This document shows positions 8,508-17,482 of a stretch of DNA of 64,000 nucleotides, piece after piece. Under the pieces are notes generated by a model. It was not told the DNA's origin. It was given only the letters and a program-made list of their open reading frames with translations, and ran no database searches. Position 1 is the first letter of the stretch. Each line of letters begins with the position of its first letter. The position numbers and the translations under genes were made by a program. The stretch comes from Streptomyces antibioticus (GTDB lineage Bacteria > Actinomycetota > Actinomycetes > Streptomycetales > Streptomycetaceae). Location: contig NZ_CM007717.1 in NCBI RefSeq assembly GCF_002019855.1, positions 6,519,750 through 6,583,749 of the forward strand. Direction: 5' to 3'.

Positions 8508-10924
8508 TGAACCCGGCCGCGCTGCTGAGCGCACTGCGCCCCCTGGACGGCGGCCCGCGTCTCACCGCAGACCTGGTCGTCGACGACGCGCCCTCGATGG
8601 AGTTGTGGACCCAGGCCGTCCACGATCTGCGCACCGCCCTCGACCAGGCCCCCTTCGACGACGTGCGCGTCCACACCATCGACAGCTCCGCCCCGGGCGA
8701 ACTGCGGCTCGACGCCACCCCCGAGCCCACGCCGGGACACCAGGCACTGCTCGTGTTCAGCGACTGTGTGGGCCCCGCCTGGCAGGACGGCCGTGCCGTC
8801 GAGCTGCTCGAACGGCGGGGCCGTTCCTGCGCGACCGCCGTGCTGCACCCCCTGCCCCCGCCGCTGCGGCACCGCGCGGCCGTTCCGCTCGCCCCGTTCC
8901 GCTGGCGTGCGGCCCGCCCCGGCACCCCCACCGCCTGGCTGGAATGCCTTCTCCGGCCGGGCAGCCTGGAGGCGGCCGCCGGACTGCGCGCCGAGAGCGC
9001 GGTCCCGTTGCTGCCCCTGGACGACGAGGGTGCCGTCGAGGGCTGGGCCCGGCTCGTGGCCGGTCCCACGAGCGGCTGGTACGACGGCGAGGGCATCCCC
9101 TCCGGCGCCGGAACCGGCGTCTGGGCGGACCTCGCGCCGCCCGCGCCGAGCACCGAACCCGCCGCCCTCATCCGGACGTTGGAGGATCTCGCCGGACCCG
9201 TGCCGGTGCGTCTCGCCGCGCTGCTCGCGGTGTCCCCGCTCGTCACCGTAGATCTCCTGCGTGCCCTGCGCCGCGACCTGCTGCCGGGGACGGCCGGGGC
9301 GGCCGGGACGGACGGGGCCGTCGCCGAGGTCTTCTACAGCGGTCTGCTGGTCCGCGCGCCCGAGCGTGACCGGGACGCCGGTGGACAGCGCGCCCACGTC
9401 CTGCGCGACGGAGCGGCCGGGCTGCTCACCGAGCGGCTGACCCGCTCCGACGCCGGCCGCGCGCTGGAACTGGCCGGGACGATCCTGCCCCCGGCCGTCT
9501 GGGCGCGCGGCAGCGGCCCGCTCCCGTCGGTCACGCCCGCGCGCTCCCCGCGGCGCGTCCGCCGGGACGGCCCGCCCCTGAGCGTCCGCGGTGTCGCGCC
9601 CCCGCGCAACCAGCACTTCGTGGGCCGGGAGGAACTCCTGCGGACGATCCGCGCGGCCCTGGTCCGCCCCGACGGCGACGGACTCTGCGTGCTGCACGGG
9701 ATCGCGGGCGTCGGCAAGACGACGACCGCGCGCGAGTACGCCCACCGGTACGGCGACGACTACGACTTCGTCTGGTGGTGCCGGGCGGCGGACGACCAGA
9801 GCCTCGCCCTGTCCCTCGACCGGCTCGGCCAGGCCCTGTCCGTGCCGGGCCCGCGCGACGGCCGGGGGTCGGTGGACGCCGTGCTCGACCGGCTGCGCAC
9901 CGGCCGCGTCGACCGCGGCTGGCTCCTGGTGCTGGACAACGCGGGCTCCCCGGAGAAGCTCTTCGAGTACCTTCCGCTCGACGCCGGGCACATCCTGGTC
10001 ACCAGCCGTCACACCAGATGGGCCGAACGGGCCGAACACCCTTTACGCGTCGGGCCGTTGGACCGCGACGAGAGCCGGGCGCTGCTGCGCGACTCCGCGG
10101 ACTGGCTCACCGACGAGGAGGCCGACGCGGTCGCCGGGCGCGCCGGGAACCTGCCGCCGCTGCTGATCCAGCTCGGCCGCTCGCTGGCCCAGCGCCGGCT
10201 GAGCGTGACCGACCATCTGGAGGGCTTCGACCGGCTCTGCGCCGAGCTGCTGCTGCGCGGCGGCCCGGCCGAGTACGACGTCCGGCTCGCCGCGGTGTGG
10301 AAGGAAGCGGTGGCGGAGCTGGGCGAGACCGACCCGGCCGCCGCCGAACTGTTGCGGGTGCTGATCTCTCTGGGGACCGGCCCGGTCTCCTTCGAGCTGC
10401 TGTCCGCGGTCACCGGGCCGGGGCCGGGGCCGGACGACGCCGGACCGGACGGTGTGCTGCACGACAAGATCGGCCTCGATCTCGCCCTGCGGCGGCTCGC
10501 CGACGAGGCGCTGGCCGTCGTCGACCGCGATGTCGTCGAGACGCATCCGGCCCTGCACACCGTCATGCGGGCCACGGTGATGGGGCCCAACGAGCGAGCG
10601 GCTGCCGAACGGTCCGCGCTGGCCCTGCTCTCGGCCGCCCTCCCCAAGGACCCGATCGACCCCGCCGATCCCGCCGATCCCGTGGCCCGGGCCCGGATCG
10701 CCGAGATCGCCCACCGGCTCGACCTGCCGGCGGCACTGCGCGAGCCACCGGAGACCACCGGCGCGCTGGTCCTCGCCGTGATCGAGCACCATGCCGCCGT
10801 CGGGGACGCCGAGGTCGCCGCGCGGCAGGCCCGTGCCGCGCTCGCCGTCTGGTCCCGCTCCCTCGGACCCGACGACCCGGCCCTCCTCGCCTTCCGCGCC
10901 CACGCCGAACGGGTGCCCGCCTGA
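8507..10924 (+). CDS. vWA-like (SAV_2336 N-type) and NB-ARC STAND NTPase
   Basis: An 805-residue protein. Residues ~1-220 resemble the N-terminal domain of SAV_2336-like proteins, a vWA-type fold (LVVDDAPSMELW for the metal-site region). Residues ~365-640 are an NB-ARC/STAND ATPase with Walker A GIAGVGKTT (398-406), Walker B WLLVLDNAG (D477) and the sensor VTSRH. The C-terminal ~160 residues are helical, without the TPR or WD repeats usual for STAND sensors. The start ATG shares a base with the upstream stop (TGATG); a GTG one codon earlier is the alternative. It probably acts as the nucleotide-controlled switch coupling to the protease-VMAP protein. Function is inferred. Confidence 0.78.
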   Translation: MNPAALLSALRPLDGGPRLTADLVVDDAPSMELWTQAVHDLRTALDQAPFDDVRVHTIDSSAPGELRLDATPEPTPGHQALLVFSDCVGPAWQDGRAVELLERRGRSCATAVLHPLPPPLRHRAAVPLAPFRWRAARPGTPTAWLECLLRPGSLEAAAGLRAESAVPLLPLDDEGAVEGWARLVAGPTSGWYDGEGIPSGAGTGVWADLAPPAPSTEPAALIRTLEDLAGPVPVRLAALLAVSPLVTVDLLRALRRDLLPGTAGAAGTDGAVAEVFYSGLLVRAPERDRDAGGQRAHVLRDGAAGLLTERLTRSDAGRALELAGTILPPAVWARGSGPLPSVTPARSPRRVRRDGPPLSVRGVAPPRNQHFVGREELLRTIRAALVRPDGDGLCVLHGIAGVGKTTTAREYAHRYGDDYDFVWWCRAADDQSLALSLDRLGQALSVPGPRDGRGSVDAVLDRLRTGRVDRGWLLVLDNAGSPEKLFEYLPLDAGHILVTSRHTRWAERAEHPLRVGPLDRDESRALLRDSADWLTDEEADAVAGRAGNLPPLLIQLGRSLAQRRLSVTDHLEGFDRLCAELLLRGGPAEYDVRLAAVWKEAVAELGETDPAAAELLRVLISLGTGPVSFELLSAVTGPGPGPDDAGPDGVLHDKIGLDLALRRLADEALAVVDRDVVETHPALHTVMRATVMGPNERAAAERSALALLSAALPKDPIDPADPADPVARARIAEIAHRLDLPAALREPPETTGALVLAVIEHHAAVGDAEVAARQARAALAVWSRSLGPDDPALLAFRAHAERVPA

Positions 10925-10974
10925 ACGAACCGACGCGTCCCAGCCCGCCCTCGCGCACGACCGAAGGAACCGCC

Positions 10975-12252
10975 TTGCGCCTGCTGACCGACAACCCCGT
11001 CACCGAACCCGCCGACGACGCCTTCCACTTCGGGCCCTACGTCAGCATGCTGCACGCCGCCGTCGAACGGGCCGAGCCCCTGCCGCTCACCGTCGGTGTG
11101 TTCGGCTCCTGGGGCACCGGGAAGTCGAGTCTGCTGCGGCTGTGGGAGCACCGGCTGAAGGAGAAGAAGGTCCCCACCATCTGGTTCAACCCCTGGAAGT
11201 ACGACCGCAAGGTGGAGGTGTGGGCGGCGCTGCTGCACACCATCCTGGCGGAGATGGAGACGAAGCAGGGGCTGCGGGAGAAGGCCCTGCGCCTCGCCAA
11301 GGCCGCCACCTGGCTCTCCGTGCGCGCCGGTCTCGGCACGGCCGCCTCGCTGGCCACCGGCGGGGTGGTCAAGAGCGGTGACGTCGACACGATGCTCACC
11401 GAACTCGCCGAGGGGGACGCCGAGCAGTACCGGCAGATCAACCGCTTCGAGAACGACTTCCGGGACGCGGTGGAGGAGTTCGTCGGCACCGACGGGCGAC
11501 TGGTCGTCTTCGTGGACGACCTGGACCGCTGTACGCCGGAGTCGGCGATGACCGTCCTGGAGTCGCTGAAGCTCTTCCTCGGCGAGTCCCGCTGTGTGTT
11601 CGTCCTCGCCCTCGACCTGGACGTGCTGGCCGCCGTCGCCACCAACAAGTTCGGCGACGCGTTCAAGGACGCGCCCGCCGAGGTGGTGTCCGGGCTGGCC
11701 TATCTCGACAAGATCGTCCAACTGCCGTTCTTCCTGCCCGACGTCTCCTTCGAGACCCTGCGCTCGGCGTTCGCGTCGTACGTCGTGCAACGGGAGGACG
11801 ACGACGACTTCTGGGAGCTGCTGCGGCGCGGGCTCGGCGCCAATCCGCGGCGCCTGAAGCGTTTCGTGAACGTCTTCAACATGGCCCTGGGGATCGCCGC
11901 CGCCCAGGCCGGATCCGCACAAGACCGGGCGTTCCGGCTCCAGTTGGCGGCTCTCCTGGTGATCCGCAGCCGGCACCGCGACTTCTTCCATCTGCTCGCG
12001 GCCGACCCCACGTCCTGGGAGACCCTCGTCACCTTCTTCCGGCGCCGCCAGGACACACCCGAGAAGCGCGAACAGCACCGGCTCGCCCTGCCGACCGAGT
12101 TGGACCCCTTCGCCGACGACCGGACCCTGGAGGCGCTGCTCGCCTGGCGCGGCGGCCCCGTCGGGGTCCCGTCCGTGGAGACCGTCCGCTCGATGATCAC
12201 CACGGTGCGCACCACGACCGGCCCGGACCGGCTGAGCGCGGCGGATCTGTAG
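10975..12252 (+). CDS. KAP family P-loop NTPase
   Basis: A 425-residue KAP NTPase (the Kidins220/PifA family; PifA is a phage-exclusion protein). Walker A is GSWGTGKSS (44-52), followed by the family signature PTIWFNPWKYD. Walker B is LVVFVDDLDRCTPES, followed by the typical IVQLPFFLPD and NPRRLKRFVN segments. The TTG start is preceded by GAAGGA 8 nt upstream and lies 50 bp after the STAND gene. A moderately hydrophobic stretch between the Walker motifs (WLSVRAGLGTAASLATGGV) sits where other KAP proteins carry membrane helices but looks too weak to be a clear one. It completes the three-gene cassette. Confidence 0.85.
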   Translation: MRLLTDNPVTEPADDAFHFGPYVSMLHAAVERAEPLPLTVGVFGSWGTGKSSLLRLWEHRLKEKKVPTIWFNPWKYDRKVEVWAALLHTILAEMETKQGLREKALRLAKAATWLSVRAGLGTAASLATGGVVKSGDVDTMLTELAEGDAEQYRQINRFENDFRDAVEEFVGTDGRLVVFVDDLDRCTPESAMTVLESLKLFLGESRCVFVLALDLDVLAAVATNKFGDAFKDAPAEVVSGLAYLDKIVQLPFFLPDVSFETLRSAFASYVVQREDDDDFWELLRRGLGANPRRLKRFVNVFNMALGIAAAQAGSAQDRAFRLQLAALLVIRSRHRDFFHLLAADPTSWETLVTFFRRRQDTPEKREQHRLALPTELDPFADDRTLEALLAWRGGPVGVPSVETVRSMITTVRTTTGPDRLSAADL

Positions 12253-12267
12253 GCGTCCGCCCCGCTC

Positions 12268-13080
12268 TCACCACGTGTGCCGGGGCCGTGCCCGTCTGCC
12301 GAACAGCAGGCCGCGCGGCTCCGGCGGCGGGGGCGTGCCCGCCTTGAGCGGCCAGGCGAGCAGCATGCCCGCGAGGAACCCCGTGATGTGCGCCGCGTAC
12401 GCCACGGTGCCGGCCTCGGAGACGCCCTCGCCGGAGGAGTAGACGGCCTGGAGCACGAACCAGAAGCCCAGCACCAGCCAGGCCGGCAGCCGCAGCGGCA
12501 GGAAGACCAGGAACGGCACGAGCACCCACACCCGGGCCCTCGGATACAGCACCAGGTAGGCGCCCAGCACACCCGCGATCGCGCCGGACGCCCCGATCAG
12601 CGGGTCGGTGGAGTCGGCGTTCAGCAGCGCGAAGCCGTACGACGCCGCGTAGCCGCAGACGACGTAGAACAGTGCGAAGCGGACGTGGCCCATGCGGTCC
12701 TCGATGTTGTTCCCGAAGATCAGCAGGAACAGCATGTTGCCCAGCAGGTGCAGCCAGCCGCCGTGCAGGAACATCGCGGTGAACACGCTGAACAGCGGGG
12801 ACTTGTCGTAGTCCGGCGGGCCGAGCAGACAGCCGCCGGCGTGGGTGTCGCCCGTGGGGACCAGCCGGGGCAGCCGATGGTGGATCAGCTCGGTCGGCAC
12901 GGCCGCGTACTGCTCCAGGAAGGCGTGCAGATGGCAGGTCTGGGCGAGCGTGCTGTCCCCGGCCACGGAACCGGACAGGCCGGGCATGAAGAAGAACACG
13001 AGGACGTTGGCGGCGATCAGCGCGTAGGTGACGACGGGTGTGCGGCGGACCGGGTTCACGTCATGGACGGGGATGACCAC
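12268..13080 (-). CDS. Rhomboid family intramembrane serine protease
   Basis: A 270-residue polytopic membrane protein with about six helices. The catalytic serine lies in GASGAIAG and the catalytic histidine in AAHITGFLAG. The upstream HGGWLHLLGNMLFL loop with its conserved HxxxN is intact. Rhomboids cleave membrane proteins within or near the bilayer; the substrate is unknown. It is convergent with the KAP gene with a 15-bp gap and no obvious hairpin between. It starts at GTG with a poor ribosome binding site. A large luminal loop after helix 1 (residues ~40-100) contains two cysteines. Confidence 0.9.
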   Translation of the reverse strand: MVIPVHDVNPVRRTPVVTYALIAANVLVFFFMPGLSGSVAGDSTLAQTCHLHAFLEQYAAVPTELIHHRLPRLVPTGDTHAGGCLLGPPDYDKSPLFSVFTAMFLHGGWLHLLGNMLFLLIFGNNIEDRMGHVRFALFYVVCGYAASYGFALLNADSTDPLIGASGAIAGVLGAYLVLYPRARVWVLVPFLVFLPLRLPAWLVLGFWFVLQAVYSSGEGVSEAGTVAYAAHITGFLAGMLLAWPLKAGTPPPPEPRGLLFGRRARPRHTW

Positions 13081-13216
13081 AAGGGACTACTGCCCCCGAT
13101 CCGCCGGGTGAATCGGTGGGCGAACCGGTGAACACCGCTCTCGGGCCGTGCGTATGAACCGGCAACGGCCGCGGCCCGGCGCAGGCGGCGCGCGGCGATG
13201 ACGTGAGGATCAGGCG

Positions 13217-13516
13217 ATGACCGACCGAGTTGCTCCCCCGATGCACGCCACGCCCGACGGCGAGGCGGAGATATCCCTGGTGATCCGGCTGCCCTGGGAG
13301 GACGTGGCCCGGCTCGGCCAGGAGGCCGGGCGGCTCGCCTCGCAGATGCAGCGGCCGGTGACGCTGGACGAGGCGGTGGCGCACCGGCTGCGGTCCCGGC
13401 CCGCGTCGGCCGCGCACGCCAAGCCGACGGAGTCGACGTCCGCCTCCGGGTCCGGTTCCACCTCCTCCGTCACCGCCCCGGTCTCCACCCTGCCGCGGCT
13501 CAGCGGGACCGCCTAG
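13217..13516 (+). CDS. Small conserved hypothetical protein
   Basis: A 99-residue soluble protein, not recognised beyond general similarity to streptomycete hypothetical proteins. The N-terminal 60 residues look folded (a helix around WEDVARLGQEAGRLASQM followed by a basic AHRLRSRP segment). The C-terminal 35 residues are Ser/Thr/Ala low complexity. ATG start with a GAGGATCAGG site. It converges on the flavoenzyme gene, and a hairpin spans both stop codons. A small nucleoid or antitoxin-type role is conceivable but unsupported. Confidence 0.6.
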   Translation: MTDRVAPPMHATPDGEAEISLVIRLPWEDVARLGQEAGRLASQMQRPVTLDEAVAHRLRSRPASAAHAKPTESTSASGSGSTSSVTAPVSTLPRLSGTA

Positions 13517-13534
13517 GGCCAGTGAAAGGCCCTA
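13514..13534. terminator. Bidirectional hairpin spanning two convergent stop codons
   Basis: TAGGGCC and GGCCCTA arms (7 bp) enclose a 7-nt loop. The left arm begins with the TAG stop of the plus-strand small gene and the right arm ends with the TAG stop of the minus-strand flavoenzyme. Both transcripts would form the hairpin. Confidence 0.55.
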
Positions 13535-14908
13535 ACCGGCCTCGCGGACCTTCGCCGCCGCCTTGCGCGCGGCCACCAGGACCGGGTCCCACACCGGGCT
13601 GAACGGCGGGGCGTAGCCCAGGTCCAGGGCCGTCATCTGCTCCACCGTCATCCCGGCCGTCAGGGCCACCGCCGCGATGTCCACCCGCTTGCCCGCGCCC
13701 TCGCGGCCGACGATCTGCACCCCGAGCAGCCGACCGGTGCGGCGCTCGGCGAGCATCTTGACGGTCATGGGGGAGGAGCCGGGGTAGTAGCCGGCCCGGC
13801 TGGTCGACTCGATGGTGACCGTCTCGAACCGGAGCCCCACCCGGCGCGCGTCCTTCTCGCGCAGCCCGGTGCGGGCGATCTCCAGGTCGCACACCTTGCT
13901 GACGGCCGTGCCGACGACGCCCGGGAAGGTGGCGTAGCCGCCGCCCGCGTTGGTCCCGATGACCTGGCCGTGCTTGTTGGCGTGGGTGCCCAGCGGCACA
14001 TGGCGTTCCTGCCCCGACACCAGGTCGAGGACCTCCACGCAGTCGCCGCCCGCCCAGATGTCGGTGTGTCCGCGCACCCGCATCGCCAGGTCGGTGAGGA
14101 GACCGCCGTGCGCGCCCAGGGGCAGCCCGGCGGCCTCGGCCAGCGAGGTCTCCGGGCGGACCCCGATGCCGAGGACGACCACGTCCGCCGGGTACTCGGC
14201 GGCCTCGGTGACCACCGCCCGCACCCGGCCGTCGTCGCCGGTGCGCACGCCGGTGACCTCGGCGTCGTTCACCATGGTGATGCCGAGGCCCTCCATGGCC
14301 CGGTGCACCAGCCGGCCCATGTCCGGGTCGAGCGTCGACATCGGCTCGCTGCCCCGGTTGACGACCGTCACCTCGAAGCCGCGGTCGATGAGCGCCTCGG
14401 CCATCTCCACACCGATGTAGCCCGCGCCGACGACCACGGCCCGCCGCCCCCGCGCGCGGGCCAGCGTCTCGATCAGCTCCTGCCCGTCGCCGAGGGTCTG
14501 CACCCCGTGCACCCCCGCCGCGTCCGCCCCGGGCATCTCCGGCCGGACCGGCCGCGCCCCGGTCGCGATGACGAGCTTGTCGTACGACGTCCAGGATTCC
14601 GTCCCGGCATCGAGGTCACGCGCGCGTACGCGCCGCCCGGCCACGTCGATCCGGGTGACCTCGGTGCGCAGCCGCAGCCCGATCCCGCGGGCCCGGTGCT
14701 CCTCGGGCGTCCGGGCGATCAGCGCGTCCCGGTCCGGGACGGCCCCGCCGACCCAGTACGGGATGCCGCACGCCGAGTACGAGGTGAAGCCGCCGCGCTC
14801 GAACGCCACGATCTCCAGTTCCCCGGGCCCCTTGAGGCGGCGGGCCTGGGACGCCGCGGACATGCCCGCGGCGTCCCCGCCGATCACGACCAGTCGTTCC
14901 ATGCTCAT
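13532..14908 (-). CDS. FAD-dependent pyridine nucleotide-disulfide oxidoreductase, CoA-disulfide reductase-like
   Basis: A 458-residue flavoenzyme. The N-terminal FAD-binding motif is VVIGGDAAGMSAAS, and the single redox-active cysteine C47 lies in YSACGIPY, the CoA-disulfide reductase / NADH oxidase type rather than a CxxxxC type. A second dinucleotide fold (VVVGAGYIGVEMAE) binds NAD(P)H, IWAGGDC binds flavin, and a dimerisation domain forms the C-terminal third. The likely role is reduction of a low-molecular-weight disulfide, of a persulfide, or of oxygen; the substrate cannot be decided. It is co-directional with the DUF4349 lipoprotein gene, with a 27-bp gap. Confidence 0.85.
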   Translation of the reverse strand: MSMERLVVIGGDAAGMSAASQARRLKGPGELEIVAFERGGFTSYSACGIPYWVGGAVPDRDALIARTPEEHRARGIGLRLRTEVTRIDVAGRRVRARDLDAGTESWTSYDKLVIATGARPVRPEMPGADAAGVHGVQTLGDGQELIETLARARGRRAVVVGAGYIGVEMAEALIDRGFEVTVVNRGSEPMSTLDPDMGRLVHRAMEGLGITMVNDAEVTGVRTGDDGRVRAVVTEAAEYPADVVVLGIGVRPETSLAEAAGLPLGAHGGLLTDLAMRVRGHTDIWAGGDCVEVLDLVSGQERHVPLGTHANKHGQVIGTNAGGGYATFPGVVGTAVSKVCDLEIARTGLREKDARRVGLRFETVTIESTSRAGYYPGSSPMTVKMLAERRTGRLLGVQIVGREGAGKRVDIAAVALTAGMTVEQMTALDLGYAPPFSPVWDPVLVAARKAAAKVREAG

Positions 14909-14935
14909 ACGAACACGCTACGGGGGCCCGGTACT

Positions 14936-15856
14936 TCAGTCCTGCCCGGGCTCGCCCGCCGGGGACGTCCGGCGGCGCCCCCGGCGCAGCCGCAGCCACC
15001 CCGCCACGAGCAGCGCGGCCACCACGAGGAACGGCAGCACCGCGCCGAACGCGACGGCGATCCAGCGCAGCATCGTCACGAACGCGTCCCAGCCGCCCGC
15101 GAGCGCGTCCACGAACCCCGGGTCGTCGTCCCCGGCGGCCTCCTCGACCGGCTTCTCCCGCAGGTTGAGGGTGACGGTCGCCAGGCTGGTGCGGTCCTTC
15201 AGGGACGCCTGCTGGGCGAGCAGCGCCTCCAGATCGGACTCGCGGCGGCTCAACTCGCCCTCCAGGGTGACCACGTCGCTCAGCTTGGTGGCCTGGTCCA
15301 TCAGCTCCCGGACCCGGGCGACGCTGGCCTGCTGCGTCTTGATCCGGCTCTCCACGTCGACGACCTGGTCGGTGACGTCCTGCGCCTTCGCCGTGCGCTC
15401 CAGCAGCTTGCCCGCGCCCTGGAGGTCGGCGAGGACGTCGTCGTACCGCGCCACCGGCACCCGCAGGACGAGCCGGGTGCGCTCGGTGCCGTCCCCGTCC
15501 CGGGTGGTGGACTCGTCGCCGACGTAACCGCCCGCGTTCTCGGTGGTCGTACGGGCCTCGTCGAGGGCGTCGGTCACATCCTTGACCTGCACCGTCAGCG
15601 AGGCGGTGCGGATGATGCGGTTCGGGGTGACCTTCGGCGCCGACGTGGCCTGCGAACCGCTGTCGCCCGCGCCCTGCTTGGCGTCCTCCTGGAAGCCGCC
15701 CGCCTGGGCCTCGGACCGGGCGTCGGGCACGGCCGCCTTGTCGGAGCTGGAGTCCCCCGAGCCGCCCGCGGCGCTGCACCCGGTGAGGGCGAGGCCCGCG
15801 GCCAGCAGGACACCGGCCAACGCCTGGGCCGGTCGTACGGAACGTCGTGTGCGCAT
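14936..15856 (-). CDS. DUF4349 lipoprotein
   Basis: A 306-residue exported lipoprotein with lipobox LALTGC (C27). The extracytoplasmic body contains a long coiled coil (KTQQASVARVRELMDQATKL onward) typical of DUF4349, and one C-terminal membrane helix (FGAVLPFLVVAALLVAGW) followed by a basic tail. The protein would therefore be anchored at both ends. Function unknown. The ATG at 15856 lies about 10 nt after a G-run ribosome binding site. It reads toward the flavoenzyme and diverges from hemY. Confidence 0.85.
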   Translation of the reverse strand: MRTRRSVRPAQALAGVLLAAGLALTGCSAAGGSGDSSSDKAAVPDARSEAQAGGFQEDAKQGAGDSGSQATSAPKVTPNRIIRTASLTVQVKDVTDALDEARTTTENAGGYVGDESTTRDGDGTERTRLVLRVPVARYDDVLADLQGAGKLLERTAKAQDVTDQVVDVESRIKTQQASVARVRELMDQATKLSDVVTLEGELSRRESDLEALLAQQASLKDRTSLATVTLNLREKPVEEAAGDDDPGFVDALAGGWDAFVTMLRWIAVAFGAVLPFLVVAALLVAGWLRLRRGRRRTSPAGEPGQD

Positions 15857-16020
15857 GTCTGCGAACCCCCCGAGGGTCGTGTCGGCTGCTTTCTCGACAC
15901 TTCGACGCCGTACCCGCCCCGGATGTTCGGCGGCGACGGTTCCGAACAGATCACGGTCGGGACGCGAAGGGGCCACAAGGCCCTGGCGGCGCTGTCGGTG
16001 GGGTCTGAGAGAGTGGGGAC

Positions 16021-17478
16021 ATGAGCGCAACGGGTACGGACACGCGGCGGCACGTGGTCGTCGTCGGAGCGGGGATCGCCGGGCTGGCCGCGGCCCACCG
16101 GCTGCTGGAGCGCGGCGCGCGGGTGACGGTCCTGGAGGCGTCCGACCGGGTCGGCGGCAAGCTGCTGCCCGGCGAGATCGCCGGTGTCCGGGTCGACCTG
16201 GGCGCCGAGTCGATGCTGGCCCGCCGCCCCGAGGCGGTCGGCCTCGCGCGCGAGGTGGGCCTCGGCGACCGGCTGACCCCGCCCGCCACCGCGACGGCCT
16301 CGATCTGGACCCGCGGCGCCCTGCGCCCCATGCCCAAGGGCCATGTCATGGGCGTCCCCGGCACGGCCGCCGCGCTGAGCGGCGTGCTCTCCGACGAGGG
16401 ACTCGCCCGCATCGAACGCGACGCCGGCCTGCCCCGCACCGAGACCGGCGAGGACGTCGCGGTCGGCGAGTACGTGGCGGCGCGGCTGGGCCGCGAGGTC
16501 GTCGACCGCCTGGTCGAACCGCTCCTCGGCGGCGTCTACGCGGGCGACGCCTACCGCATCTCGATGCGCTCGGCCGTCCCGCAGCTCTTCGAGGCCGCAC
16601 GCGGCCACACCTCGCTCACCGAGGCGGTCCGCTCCCTCCAGGCGAAGGCCGCCGAGAGCGGGCAGTCCGGCCCGGTGTTCATGGGCGTCGAGGGCGGCGT
16701 GGGCTCCCTGCCGCTCGCCGTCGCCGACTCCGTCCGCGCGCGCGGCGGGGAGATCCACACGCGGGTGCCCGTCGACGAGCTGCGCCGCGAGGCCGCGGGC
16801 GGCTGGCGGGTGCGGGCCGGGGAGCGCCTGCTGCACGCGGACGCCGTGGTCGTCGCCGCCCCCGCCCCCGTGGCCGCCCGACTGCTCGCCCCCGAGTCCC
16901 CGGCCGCCGCCGCGGACCTGGCCGCCGTCGAGTACGCCTCCATGGCCCTGATCACCCTCGCCTACCGCCGCGCCGACACCGCGCTGCCGGCCGGCAGCGG
17001 CTTCCTCGTCCCGCCCGTCGACGGCCGCACCGTCAAGGCGTCCACCTTCGCCTCCCAGAAGTGGGGCTGGATCGCCGACGAGGACCCCGACGTCGTCGTC
17101 CTGCGCACCTCCGTGGGCCGGTACGGCGAGACGGAGATCCTCGGGCGCACCGACGCCGAACTGGCCGACGTCTCCCGGCACGACCTGCGCGCCGCCACCG
17201 GCCTGGACGCCACCCCGCTGGAGACCCGCGTCACCCGCTGGACCGACGGCCTGCCCCAGTACCCGGTCGGCCACCACGCGCGCGTGGCACGCATCCGCGA
17301 GCACATCGCCAAGCTCCCCGGCCTCGCCGTCTGCGGAGCGCCCTACGACGGCGTCGGCATCCCGGCCTGCATCGCGAGCGCGTACGCGGCCGTCGACCAG
17401 CTCGACGGCGACCCGGACGCCGCCCGCGAGCTGACGGCCCACCCGGTGCAGAGCCTGCACGGCGGAGCGGGAGAATAG
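16021..17478 (+). CDS. hemY: Coproporphyrinogen III oxidase / protoporphyrinogen oxidase (HemY/CgoX)
   Basis: A 485-residue FAD enzyme with the N-terminal motif VVVGAGIAGLAAAHRLLERG and the following ASDRVGGKL. It belongs to the oxygen-dependent HemY family. In actinobacteria, where HemQ is present, this enzyme oxidises coproporphyrinogen III to coproporphyrin III at the membrane rather than acting on protoporphyrinogen. The immediate hemQ neighbour (4-bp gap) supports that branch. The C-terminal GAPYDGVGIPACIASAYAAV is the second FAD-binding segment. ATG start, divergent from the DUF4349 gene. Confidence 0.92.
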   Translation: MSATGTDTRRHVVVVGAGIAGLAAAHRLLERGARVTVLEASDRVGGKLLPGEIAGVRVDLGAESMLARRPEAVGLAREVGLGDRLTPPATATASIWTRGALRPMPKGHVMGVPGTAAALSGVLSDEGLARIERDAGLPRTETGEDVAVGEYVAARLGREVVDRLVEPLLGGVYAGDAYRISMRSAVPQLFEAARGHTSLTEAVRSLQAKAAESGQSGPVFMGVEGGVGSLPLAVADSVRARGGEIHTRVPVDELRREAAGGWRVRAGERLLHADAVVVAAPAPVAARLLAPESPAAAADLAAVEYASMALITLAYRRADTALPAGSGFLVPPVDGRTVKASTFASQKWGWIADEDPDVVVLRTSVGRYGETEILGRTDAELADVSRHDLRAATGLDATPLETRVTRWTDGLPQYPVGHHARVARIREHIAKLPGLAVCGAPYDGVGIPACIASAYAAVDQLDGDPDAARELTAHPVQSLHGGAGE

Positions 17479-17482
17479 GGCC

